A DNA stretch of 64,000 nt, from the NCBI RefSeq assembly GCF_005405145.1, contig NZ_BJDM01000009.1, forward strand, positions 1 to 64,000, in the 5' to 3' direction. The stretch is from Paucilactobacillus kaifaensis (GTDB taxonomy: Bacteria; Bacillota; Bacilli; Lactobacillales; Lactobacillaceae). Under the pieces are notes generated by a model. It was given only the letters and a program-made list of their open reading frames with translations. It searched no databases and had not been told where the DNA came from. Below, piece after piece: positions 42,255 to 50,104 of the stretch (the stretch's first letter is position 1; the number at the start of each line of letters is the position of its first letter). A program made the position numbers and the translations under genes.

Positions 42255-42278
42255 TGAAAATGTTTATTGATCAATATC
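42255..42278 (+). promoter_or_regulatory. Palindromic motif shared with the fabV leader, copy 2
   Basis: GAAAATGTTTATTGATCAAT with ATCC after it is nearly the same as copy 1 at 40602. The core TATTGATCAATA is a perfect 12-bp palindrome. It lies between a probable -10 box (TATCAT near 42244) and the ribosome site of the crotonase gene, a position suited to repression. Confidence 0.6.
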
Positions 42279-42297
42279 CATCTGGAGGATATTAATC

Positions 42298-43083
42298 ATG
42301 AAAAATTATAACAATCTATTATTTGAAGTTACTGATGGAATCGGCACATTAACAATTAATCGACCAAAATCGCTCAACGCTTTGAACTCAGAAACGTTAA
42401 CAGAAATTGGCGAAGCATTGGCAGAAATAAAAAATAATTCCGATGTTAAAGTTCTTATCATCACCGGTTCTGGTGAAAAGGCCTTTGTTGCTGGCGCCGA
42501 TATTTCGCAAATGGTTTCAATGAATTCACTGGAAGCTGCTGCTTTATCTGAATTAGCGCATAATTCATTTAAGACAATTGAATCATTATCACAAATCACG
42601 ATTGCCGCTGTGAACGGCTATTGTCTTGGTGGTGGATTTGAGTTAGCCAACTCTTGTGATATTCGTGTCGCCTCTTCCAAGGCTAAGTTTGGCCAACCAG
42701 AAGTTGGCTTAGGGATCGTCCCAGGATTTGGCGGAACACAACGTTTAACTCGTCTTGTTGGTCGTGGCAAAGCTAAAGAAATTATTGCTACTGGTACACA
42801 AATCACTGCACAGGAAGCTCAATCAATTGGTGCAGTCGAAGAGGTTGTAGAACCAGATCAATTAATGGATAAAGCCACTGAAATTGCCAAGGCAATCATG
42901 AAAAACGGTCCAGTTGCCGTTCGAATGGCCAAATATGTCATTGATAAAGGTGCCGATCTCGACTTGAACACTGCCATTTCGTTTGAAACTCAAATGTGGG
43001 CACAAACATTTGCTACCAAGGATCAAAAAGAAGGCATGCAAGCCTTCCTAGAAAAGCGTCATACTAAGTTTAATGGTGAATAG
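42298..43083 (+). CDS. Enoyl-CoA hydratase (crotonase family)
   Basis: The 261-residue crotonase-fold enzyme hydrates 2-enoyl-CoA reversibly. The oxyanion-hole segments FVAGADISQM and CLGGGFELANSCD are present. Both catalytic glutamates of true hydratases are conserved, one in GGGFELA and one in FGQPEVGLGIVPG, so it is likely an active hydratase or dehydratase. ATG at 42298 follows TGGAGGA. It is divergent from the aquaporin and shares a palindromic leader motif with fabV. It is monocistronic with its own terminator. Confidence 0.92.
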   Translation: MKNYNNLLFEVTDGIGTLTINRPKSLNALNSETLTEIGEALAEIKNNSDVKVLIITGSGEKAFVAGADISQMVSMNSLEAAALSELAHNSFKTIESLSQITIAAVNGYCLGGGFELANSCDIRVASSKAKFGQPEVGLGIVPGFGGTQRLTRLVGRGKAKEIIATGTQITAQEAQSIGAVEEVVEPDQLMDKATEIAKAIMKNGPVAVRMAKYVIDKGADLDLNTAISFETQMWAQTFATKDQKEGMQAFLEKRHTKFNGE

Positions 43084-43108
43084 ATTCTAATTAATTAGTT
43101 ACTACCTA

Positions 43109-43145
43109 AAAAAAGAGCTCCTCAATAAATGAGAAGCTCTTTTTG
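43109..43145. terminator. Intrinsic terminator after the crotonase gene
   Basis: AAAAAGAGCT and AGCTCTTTTT pair, with CTC/GAG inside. It also faces the convergent SDR gene. Confidence 0.88.
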
Positions 43146-43188
43146 TGATGCAAGATATTTAACTAATGTTACATCAATAACGATCAGT

Positions 43189-43980
43189 TCAACGAACCAA
43201 ATATCCTCCATCAACTACCAAAATCTGTCCATTAACATAATCCGAAGCATGACTGGCTAGATATATTAAGGTTCCCGAAAGTTCAACGGGGTCCGCAAAC
43301 CGTTTGTCAGGTAAATGGTCCATTATCTCTTTCATCCTAACCGGATCGTCTTGGACGGCTTGAGAAAGTGGCGTTTTGATATATCCAGGAGCAATTGCAT
43401 TGATCTGAATATGTTCCTCACCTAACTCAGTTGCCAGCGATTTAGTGATCCCGGCCACTGCATGCTTAGTTGCTGTATAAGCAACAATTCCTTTAGCGGC
43501 TACAAAAGCCGCTAACGAAGCAATATTAATTATTTTACCTGACTGTTGCTGTACCATCACGCGTCCAACCGCTTGGGACAAATAAAACAGAGCATCAACA
43601 TTAAGCGAAAACAGTTTTTGCCAGTCTTCAGAAGGGAAATCTATCAGTTTATCACGGTGTTGCATTCCAGCATTATTAACCAAAATATCTATTCGACCAA
43701 ATCGCTTAATAACTTCTGTTACTATTTTTTCGGCAGCACTTGGATTTGTAATATCCAGTTGCAAGAACTCAATTTTTTGGCCAGTCTGTTCGATAGCTCG
43801 TCTAGTCTCTTCCCAACCATTCTGGCTTGCACTAACACTAAAAACATCTGCACCTGCTTTAGCCATTGCGATTGAATAACTTTTACCAATTCCACTTGCA
43901 CCACCAGTAATTAGGGCAACCTTATTTTTCAAACTGAACCAATCTAAATCAAAATTTTGTAAAGCTATTTTATTATCCAT
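43189..43980 (-). CDS. SDR-family sugar/polyol dehydrogenase
   Basis: The 263-residue classical short-chain dehydrogenase has cofactor motif TGGASGIGKSYS near residue 20, NNAG, and the catalytic YTATK with Ser in IASLAAF. It resembles gluconate 5-dehydrogenase and 2-deoxy-gluconate 3-dehydrogenase types. The ATG at 43980 follows AAGAGGTG; the longer frame has no support. It ends the cluster ADH-HIT-lyxose isomerase-SDR, so a pentose, polyol or aldonate substrate is likely. Confidence 0.85.
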   Translation of the reverse strand: MDNKIALQNFDLDWFSLKNKVALITGGASGIGKSYSIAMAKAGADVFSVSASQNGWEETRRAIEQTGQKIEFLQLDITNPSAAEKIVTEVIKRFGRIDILVNNAGMQHRDKLIDFPSEDWQKLFSLNVDALFYLSQAVGRVMVQQQSGKIINIASLAAFVAAKGIVAYTATKHAVAGITKSLATELGEEHIQINAIAPGYIKTPLSQAVQDDPVRMKEIMDHLPDKRFADPVELSGTLIYLASHASDYVNGQILVVDGGYLVR

Positions 43981-44068
43981 TATGAAACACCTCTTAATAT
44001 CTGGCCCAGCTAGTGAACCAAAAAGATCTGCAGAAATTACCAACCTTTTCCACAGATCCATCATTAAC

Positions 44069-44758
44069 TTACTTTCTCAACTTTTCATAATCGGCAAAAA
44101 TCAGATGTTCTGGGACCACGTCTTCTTCTATTAACGGAATTCGCGGTAAATTTTCAAAAAAACGATTATCAGTATTATCATCATTAGTTGATGACACTTC
44201 AAATAACATAATCTTACCAGTCCCTTTTTTACCACGCCATCTATGATAGATACGTTGGGTTAACGTAATGCTTTGCCCCGGTTGTAATTCAACCGTTGCA
44301 CCTGCTGCAACACTAACTCGGTGTCCATCCATAACAACCGTGACGGGTGACTTCGTATCAAGTTCCTCATCCGCAGTTGCCTTGTATAATGTCAATTCTA
44401 ACACTCCACCACCACGGTTAATGATATCTTCTTCTTTGTACCAGTGAAAATGAAATGGTAACTCTTGACCATCTTCTACTGTTAGTAATTTTTCACAGTA
44501 AGGCTTGGGGTACTTTTCCTTATCATTAAAATTACCATTACGAAATGTGAAGGTTGCTAGACCGCGTTGATAATAATTATCTTCGTTAAAATCGGTAACA
44601 TCCCAACCTAGCATATTATCTAAAATTTCATCATACGATGAGTCTATTTTTTGCCAATCAGCTTGATTCCAATAAGCAAATGGTGGTAAAAACAATCCTC
44701 TATCGTCAGCAAATTCAATTGTTTTATCAATAATTTGATTAATTTCTGATCGTTTCAT
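44069..44758 (-). CDS. D-lyxose isomerase-like cupin protein
   Basis: The 229-residue cupin resembles the D-lyxose ketol-isomerase family, which interconverts D-lyxose and D-xylulose (also mannose and fructose). The metal-binding cluster PFHFHWYKEEDI (His-x-His...Glu) is near residue 100, with a later His in RIYHRWRG. The ATG at 44758 follows TTGGAGGAAG. It overlaps the HIT gene end by 20 bases. With two dehydrogenases next to it, the cluster may route a polyol or rare pentose to xylulose. Alternative sugar substrates are possible. Confidence 0.8.
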   Translation of the reverse strand: MKRSEINQIIDKTIEFADDRGLFLPPFAYWNQADWQKIDSSYDEILDNMLGWDVTDFNEDNYYQRGLATFTFRNGNFNDKEKYPKPYCEKLLTVEDGQELPFHFHWYKEEDIINRGGGVLELTLYKATADEELDTKSPVTVVMDGHRVSVAAGATVELQPGQSITLTQRIYHRWRGKKGTGKIMLFEVSSTNDDNTDNRFFENLPRIPLIEEDVVPEHLIFADYEKLRK

Positions 44759-45197
44759 ATGCTTCCTCCAACTCACTACGCAGTGCTTCAATTAATTTTT
44801 CATTTTTTTCGTCACTTAAATACAACGGGTGTTCAGGATTATTAACAAACGCATCATCCCAATCTTCATCACCCGGCACTTTAGGGACTAAATGAAAGTG
44901 AAAATGTGACACTGTATCACCGTATATCCCGTAATTGATTTTGCTAGCATGAAAATGGTCTTTAATCACTTGTGCTGTAATGGCCACCTCATCCACAAAC
45001 TGACTCCGATCCTGCTTTGACAGTTCAAATAGTTCATCAACATGCCAATTAAGAGCCACAATCAATCGACCTGGATGCGTCTGATCTCGATTAAAAAACA
45101 CAGTTGAAGTTCCAAATGTCACAATCGGCAGCATTCGCTCATGTTGCGTTGCATTGTGCTCACAATAAAAACAACCTGTTCTAAATCTTGATTCCAT
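44739..45197 (-). CDS. HIT-family protein
   Basis: The 152-residue protein has the histidine triad HFHFHLVPK near residue 100 and an early CFYCEH pair, perhaps a zinc site. HIT proteins hydrolyse or transfer nucleotides from phosphoesters. Its presence in a sugar cluster is unusual. Start ATG 45197 lies two bases after the dehydrogenase stop behind AGGTGATC, and the 3' end overlaps the isomerase gene, so it is clearly part of the operon. Exact activity unknown. Confidence 0.85.
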   Translation of the reverse strand: MESRFRTGCFYCEHNATQHERMLPIVTFGTSTVFFNRDQTHPGRLIVALNWHVDELFELSKQDRSQFVDEVAITAQVIKDHFHASKINYGIYGDTVSHFHFHLVPKVPGDEDWDDAFVNNPEHPLYLSDEKNEKLIEALRSELEEAYETIRN

Positions 45198-45199
45198 TA

Positions 45200-46297
45200 T
45201 TAGATCACCTCTGTTGGCTCGTTTACCGACGCTGGAATTGTTCCATTGGCGTAACGACCATCATTATGGGAGGCGTCACAGTCAATCATCACGTGGATGA
45301 CATCTGCTCTTGTTTGGTTTCGTAAATCAAATGCATCCGCAATTTTAGCCAGTGGGAAAACGTTAGTTACTGATTTTTCTGTGTTAATCAAACCATTAAC
45401 TACCATGTCTCGTCCTTGACGAAGTAACTTATGATTATCAACATCGCGTTTTGGTTCCGTAGTTAAAATATCAACACGCCGACGATGCATTTTGAAAAAG
45501 TCCATTGTTTTACTTGTTTTTCCAATCCCGCCATACATAATCAATTTAGCGTTTTGAGCACAGGCATCAAGGGCATCAATTACCGAATCCCCTTCCAACA
45601 ACGCTGGAATGACAACATCAAATCCATCTGGAAAATCTTTACCAACCACATCCATTGTTGGTGTATCAGGAGACGGAATTTTATAAGTTTTAGTAGCCCC
45701 AAATTCCTTTGAAATTGCCAGTTTTTCATCAAACAAATCTGTTACCACTAGATTCTTAGGACTATAAAGATGTGCAAATTGAGTCAACTGCAAACCGCTG
45801 ACCCCTTGGCCCATAATCAGCACGTTTTTAGCTTGGCTTATCTCAGCATTTTCCAATCCAGTTTGAATCGTTGGCGTAATTTCGATTAACGAACCATGCA
45901 TTAATGGAAATTCTGGCGGTAACACAACTGCTGAGAATGGATCACAGGTAATATATTCGGCAAAAGCGCCCCAAACATATCGCAGGGCGACGTGATCACC
46001 GACCTTCAGCCCAACTACATCTGGACCTACTTCATCAATAATACCAGCTACTTCATGGCCTAATCGCATCGGATAAGTTAAGAATTCTGGTGTTCTGGCA
46101 CCACGATAAACTTCTAGGTCACTACCACAAATTCCAACCCACTTAACATCAACTCGAATTTCGCCTTGTTTAGCATGCGGAATTTTAGCAAATTTAATAT
46201 CAATTTTACCAACCGTTTCCATCACTGCTACTTGTTGTGTGTTTTCTGCTTGCTCGTCGACCCATTCCATTTCTGGTACTTCCATTTTTCGAACCAT
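45200..46297 (-). CDS. Zinc-type medium-chain alcohol/polyol dehydrogenase
   Basis: The 365-residue MDR enzyme has the catalytic zinc ligands in GICGSDLEVY (Cys) and RLGHEVAG (His-Glu). The Rossmann motif is GQGVSGLQL near residue 185. The four-cysteine structural zinc lobe is missing, as in sorbitol-dehydrogenase-like members. It probably oxidises a polyol or sugar acid for the cluster. ATG at 46297 follows TGGAGA. It lies between the MFS gene (30 bases upstream) and the HIT gene. Substrate not determinable from sequence. Confidence 0.85.
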   Translation of the reverse strand: MVRKMEVPEMEWVDEQAENTQQVAVMETVGKIDIKFAKIPHAKQGEIRVDVKWVGICGSDLEVYRGARTPEFLTYPMRLGHEVAGIIDEVGPDVVGLKVGDHVALRYVWGAFAEYITCDPFSAVVLPPEFPLMHGSLIEITPTIQTGLENAEISQAKNVLIMGQGVSGLQLTQFAHLYSPKNLVVTDLFDEKLAISKEFGATKTYKIPSPDTPTMDVVGKDFPDGFDVVIPALLEGDSVIDALDACAQNAKLIMYGGIGKTSKTMDFFKMHRRRVDILTTEPKRDVDNHKLLRQGRDMVVNGLINTEKSVTNVFPLAKIADAFDLRNQTRADVIHVMIDCDASHNDGRYANGTIPASVNEPTEVI

Positions 46298-46327
46298 ATC
46301 GATTTCTCCATTCTATATTGACTTTGC

Positions 46328-47644
46328 TCAAATTTCTTCTTGTTCAACCTTAATGACCGGATCGTCACTATGCCTTAATGTTAAGACAATCAGACCTGCC
46401 AAAATCAGTGAACCGGATAAGAAAAACATCGCAGCAACCTGTGAACCAGTAAAATCTTTCAGCCAACCCACAACATAAGGTCCCACGAAACCACCTAAGT
46501 TACCTAGCGCATTAACAATTCCCAAACCAATAGCAGCAATTCTAGGATCCATCATTGTAGTAATTGCCCAGTAAGGGCCCGACCATGCATAGATCCCGAT
46601 CGCTGCAAAACATAGAAAAACCATTGAAATCCACGGATTATGCGATAATGCCGCACCCATAAATCCAATACCACCAACAAATGCACCGCAGGCAGTATGC
46701 CAAATTCGTTCATGAGTCGCATCTGAATGGTGTGAATTCAACACCAGTGCAATCGCTCCTAACAGGTATGGCACAGCTGTTAACCAACCAGTGGTCATCG
46801 TAGAAAAGTTAGATGACAATGCTTTGATCATTTGAGGCAGCCAAAACGTTAAGCCATACAGCCCAACAACATAGAAGACATTGATGAAGGTCATTTTCCA
46901 AACCCTTCCATTTTTGACAGCTTCCTTCATTGGTGCGCCAACAATGTTATCTTGTGAAGTCAACTTTTGATCTAAATACAGCTCGTCCATTAAAGCCTTC
47001 TTCTCATCGCCATCAAGCCATTTTGCTTTATCTGGTTTGTCTGCCAAATACCAAAAGGTAAAGAAGCCAAGTAAGACAGCAGGAATACCGACCACGATGA
47101 ATAACCAGCGCCAGCCATCTAAGTTCAAAAACATATGGACTTGTGTGATTACCCAAGTAGCAAGTGGTGCGCCAAACGAATTGGCTAAAGGTGGTGCAAT
47201 CATAAACAGCGCCACTGCTGCAGCACGATCAGCAGACCTAACCCAATAAGTTACAATTAACGTAATTCCGGGAAATAACGCTGCCTCAAAAACACCCAAT
47301 AGGAATCTTAATATTGCGAGCTCAAACGAAGATTGAACAAAGGCAGTAACTAATGTCACCAATCCCCATAGAATTAGAATTAATCCAATCCATCGACGGG
47401 CACCCACTTTTTCCAAAATCATGTTGCCTGGGATTCCAAAAATGAAATAACCGATAAAAAATATTCCTGCAATAAACCCATAAGTTGTTGCAGTCAGTCC
47501 TAAACTCTTATCCATTCCTCCGAGGGAAGCATAAGTTATACTACTACGATCCAAAAACGCAACAAAATAAATAATAAACAAGTAAGGAAGTATGCGCCAT
47601 CGCACTTTTTTTCTCGCGCTTAAAATGACATCGCTTGTTTTCAT
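46328..47644 (-). CDS. MFS transporter, anion:cation symporter family
   Basis: The 438-residue protein has about 12 helices and resembles the ACS family that takes up sugar acids and other organic anions such as tartrate, galactonate and hexuronate. Typical features are YFVAFLDRSSITYASL in helix 1 and GYFIFGIPGNMILEKVGARRWIG between helices 2 and 3. The ATG at 47644 follows AGGGGTGAG. It is first in the minus-strand operon with the two dehydrogenases and isomerase, divergent from an AraC regulator. An anionic substrate would point to an aldonate rather than a free polyol. Confidence 0.85.
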   Translation of the reverse strand: MKTSDVILSARKKVRWRILPYLFIIYFVAFLDRSSITYASLGGMDKSLGLTATTYGFIAGIFFIGYFIFGIPGNMILEKVGARRWIGLILILWGLVTLVTAFVQSSFELAILRFLLGVFEAALFPGITLIVTYWVRSADRAAAVALFMIAPPLANSFGAPLATWVITQVHMFLNLDGWRWLFIVVGIPAVLLGFFTFWYLADKPDKAKWLDGDEKKALMDELYLDQKLTSQDNIVGAPMKEAVKNGRVWKMTFINVFYVVGLYGLTFWLPQMIKALSSNFSTMTTGWLTAVPYLLGAIALVLNSHHSDATHERIWHTACGAFVGGIGFMGAALSHNPWISMVFLCFAAIGIYAWSGPYWAITTMMDPRIAAIGLGIVNALGNLGGFVGPYVVGWLKDFTGSQVAAMFFLSGSLILAGLIVLTLRHSDDPVIKVEQEEI

Positions 47645-47776
47645 ATTTCCGCTCACCCCTGTAGTCTATCAATAGATTGTTATCAACCTATTAAACATAG
47701 TTGTTCTAAGACAATCCGGTTTCCAGTAATCGATTGCGCAATCTTTGACTTTCAACTCCCACATAGAATAACATCA

Positions 47777-47790
47777 TTAAAGCGCTTTCA
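47777..47790. promoter_or_regulatory. cre-like site between the MFS operon and the AraC gene
   Basis: TTAAAGCGCTTTCA fits 13 of 14 cre positions. The same gap holds a perfect palindrome GATTGCGCAATC at 47732-47743, a candidate operator. Confidence 0.6.
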
Positions 47791-47878
47791 ATCGATGAAA
47801 AAATGAATTCTAACCGCTAATTATTTTACATGCGATCATAATTAATATATATTTACCCTGAAGTGGGAGGTGCGCGGA

Positions 47879-48754
47879 TTGATATTACGAGATAACCAAT
47901 TAGTAACGCTTTGGATGAGCGGAAAGGGTTATTCAAAGGATTTCAAAGTTAAACAACACAGACATGATTTTTATCAATTACAGTACTTAATTACGGGTGA
48001 AGAAAATATTTCGATCAATCAACAAAAGTATATTCTTAAGCCCAATAATATTGCGCTAATGGACAGCAATGTTTATCATGAATATTCCTTCAATAAAAAC
48101 GCCAAACTAATCGATATAAAATTTAATTTAGATAATGAATTACGGCACTTCTTGTCAAACTTATTTTTGAAACCTGTTTTTCCAGTAAATGACGCATTTT
48201 TAAGAAATAGCTTCAGTCAATTAGTTGAACAGGCAGTTAATTATCAGACATCTGAAAATTCAGAGTTACTACTTGATTTAGATACACAGGTTAAATTATT
48301 GCTCCTACAGCTATTACATTCTTCACGCAAAACAACTACCGTTTCCGGAAATTCAATGAACACGTCAATATTCAGTGAGATATTACAAGACGATAGTTTT
48401 CCAATGCTCGATTTTTTAGAACAAAATTACGACCAACAAATTACTTTAGATGATCTTATGGAAAAGTTTCATTATAGTAAAGGACAGATCATAAAAATGT
48501 TTTCTGACACACTCCATCAAACACCCATGCAAGTACTTCAAAAAATTCGTATTGAACATTCAATCTATTTACTAAAAAACACCAATTACTCAATTGGTAA
48601 AATAGCTAATATGGTTGGTTTTAGTGATAACTATTTCACGAAAATATTCTTTAAGTACGAGCATCAAGTGCCAAATAAATATCGTATTACTGCCAAAAAA
48701 GCCAGTGAAGACATTATTTTAAACAGATCTTTTGATATTGCGACACAACCATAA
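47879..48754 (+). CDS. AraC-family regulator with cupin sensor domain
   Basis: The 291-residue protein has an N-terminal cupin-like sensor (QHRHDFYQLQYLITGEENI, then NIALMDSNVYHEY) and a C-terminal double HTH (about residues 190-285: TLDDLMEKFHYSKGQIIKMF and IGKIANMVGFSDNYFTKIFFKYE). I prefer the TTG at 47879, which has GGGAGG eight bases upstream, over the GTG at 47870 inside that site. It is divergent from the MFS-dehydrogenase-isomerase operon and is its probable activator. Confidence 0.85.
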   Translation: MILRDNQLVTLWMSGKGYSKDFKVKQHRHDFYQLQYLITGEENISINQQKYILKPNNIALMDSNVYHEYSFNKNAKLIDIKFNLDNELRHFLSNLFLKPVFPVNDAFLRNSFSQLVEQAVNYQTSENSELLLDLDTQVKLLLLQLLHSSRKTTTVSGNSMNTSIFSEILQDDSFPMLDFLEQNYDQQITLDDLMEKFHYSKGQIIKMFSDTLHQTPMQVLQKIRIEHSIYLLKNTNYSIGKIANMVGFSDNYFTKIFFKYEHQVPNKYRITAKKASEDIILNRSFDIATQP

Positions 48755-48796
48755 AAAAAGACCGAAAAACCAGTTTAACTGTTTTTTCGGCCTTTT
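48755..48796. terminator. Bidirectional terminator
   Basis: AAAAAGACCGAAAAAC pairs with GTTTTTTCGGCCTTTT (48781-48796) with one wobble or mismatch. It lies between the convergent AraC and aldo/keto reductase genes. Confidence 0.85.
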
Positions 48797-48798
48797 AT

Positions 48799-49791
48799 TT
48801 ATTCATGATTAAGTATTTTATCAATTTCTGCTAATTCATCTGTTGAAAAATCCATTTTGACTAATGATTTTAAATTATCTTCTAGTTGACTAGATCGGGA
48901 GGCCCCAACAATCACACTGGCAACAACCTCATTTTTAAGATCCCATGCTAATGCCATCTCAGCCAATGATTGATTTCTACTTTGTGCTAATTCATTCAAT
49001 CGTGTTGCAATTTTTATTGTCGGTTCAACCTTATCCTTATCCAGAAACGGGCTACTACTTCGACTAGCACGTGAATCTTTAGGAATTCCGTGGAGGTAGC
49101 GATCGGTCAATCTGCCCTGTGCTAAGGGACTAAATGCAACCATCCCTTTACCCAAATCTTTAAGCGTATCTAACAAACCATCTTCAACCCAACGATCAAG
49201 CATATTATAGCGAGCCTGATGAATAACAAATGGCGTTCCAAGCTGTTTGAATATTTTAGCGATAGCCGCAGTCTGTTCAGCTGAATAATTGGAAATTCCA
49301 ATATACAGTGCCTTACCCTGTCGCACTAATAAATCCAAGGCTTGCGCGGTCTCTTCTAATGGGGTATTTGGATCTGGACGATGATGATAAAAAATATCAA
49401 CATAATCAAGACCAAGGCGTTTTAGACTCTGATTACAACTGGCAATAATGTTTTTCTTAGAGCCCCATTCTCCGTATGGCCCTGGCCACATGTAATATCC
49501 TGCCTTCGATGCGATTACCATTTCATCCCGATAAGCTGTGAAATCTTCATGCAGAATTCGACCAAAGTTCGTCTCGGCTGATCCTGCCGGTGGACCGTAA
49601 TTATTAGCTAAATCAAAATACGTAATACCATTGTCAAATGCAGTATGCACAATATCACGTTGATTGCTGAGTGCATCAACGTCCCCAAAGTTATGCCAGA
49701 ATCCTAATGCAATGGATGATACCTTTAACCCTGAGGACCCGACATAACGATATTGCATGTCATCATAACGCTTTTGCGCTGCAAGATACAT
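48799..49791 (-). CDS. Aldo/keto reductase, YghZ-like
   Basis: The 330-residue NADPH-dependent TIM-barrel reductase shows YRYVGSSGLKVSSIALGFW at the start. The catalytic residues are Asp and Tyr in YFDLANNYGPPAGSAE, Lys in VIASKAGYYMWPGPYG and His in IFYHHRPD. It resembles the AKR14-type L-glyceraldehyde 3-phosphate reductases. ATG at 49791 follows AAGGGAAG. It lies alone between the lyxose-isomerase cluster and araA; a detoxifying or sugar-reducing role is possible. Confidence 0.88.
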   Translation of the reverse strand: MYLAAQKRYDDMQYRYVGSSGLKVSSIALGFWHNFGDVDALSNQRDIVHTAFDNGITYFDLANNYGPPAGSAETNFGRILHEDFTAYRDEMVIASKAGYYMWPGPYGEWGSKKNIIASCNQSLKRLGLDYVDIFYHHRPDPNTPLEETAQALDLLVRQGKALYIGISNYSAEQTAAIAKIFKQLGTPFVIHQARYNMLDRWVEDGLLDTLKDLGKGMVAFSPLAQGRLTDRYLHGIPKDSRASRSSSPFLDKDKVEPTIKIATRLNELAQSRNQSLAEMALAWDLKNEVVASVIVGASRSSQLEDNLKSLVKMDFSTDELAEIDKILNHE

Positions 49792-49875
49792 AATATGATC
49801 GCTTCCCTTTTAAATAATATGTTCAAAAAGAACAACTATTCTTTTCAAACATTTAACCCAGCTCTATCATAAAGC

Positions 49876-49906
49876 AAAAAGTCGATCGTTACCAATCGAC
49901 TTTTTT
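49876..49906. terminator. Terminator downstream of araA
   Basis: AAAAAGTCGAT and ATCGACTTTTT form an 11-bp perfect stem with T runs on both strands. It would end the araA transcript about 200 bases after its stop codon. Confidence 0.88.
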
Positions 49907-49954
49907 AATTTATTAATCTTTTTCATCAAATCATGTTTGTATAGGTATTTAGCA

Positions 49955-50104
49955 CCTTTACTCACACTTTGTTCCTAGACGTGTTCACGCAGGCAGACGC
50001 TTAGGACTAATGTTAAAATACCAATCAAGTAATTCACAGACCAAATTTCTTAATCGGTATTTTAACATTAGTCTACAGCATCACAACGCCTTTACTCACA
50101 CTTT
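49955..50104. repeat. Palindromic element between 16-bp direct repeats after araA
   Basis: CCTTTACTCACACTTT occurs at 49955-49970 and again at 50089-50104, touching the araA stop codon. Between them a perfect 18-bp inverted repeat GACTAATGTTAAAATACC (50005-50022 and 50056-50073) surrounds a 33-base loop. This looks like an insertion or duplication of a small palindromic element in the araA trailer. The gap from 49792 to 50104 holds no gene; the terminator at 49876 is the only other feature. Confidence 0.75.

Noticed and set aside
43546-43875. A 109-codon plus-strand frame inside the SDR gene
   Set aside because: Antisense shadow of a well-supported dehydrogenase with no start signal.
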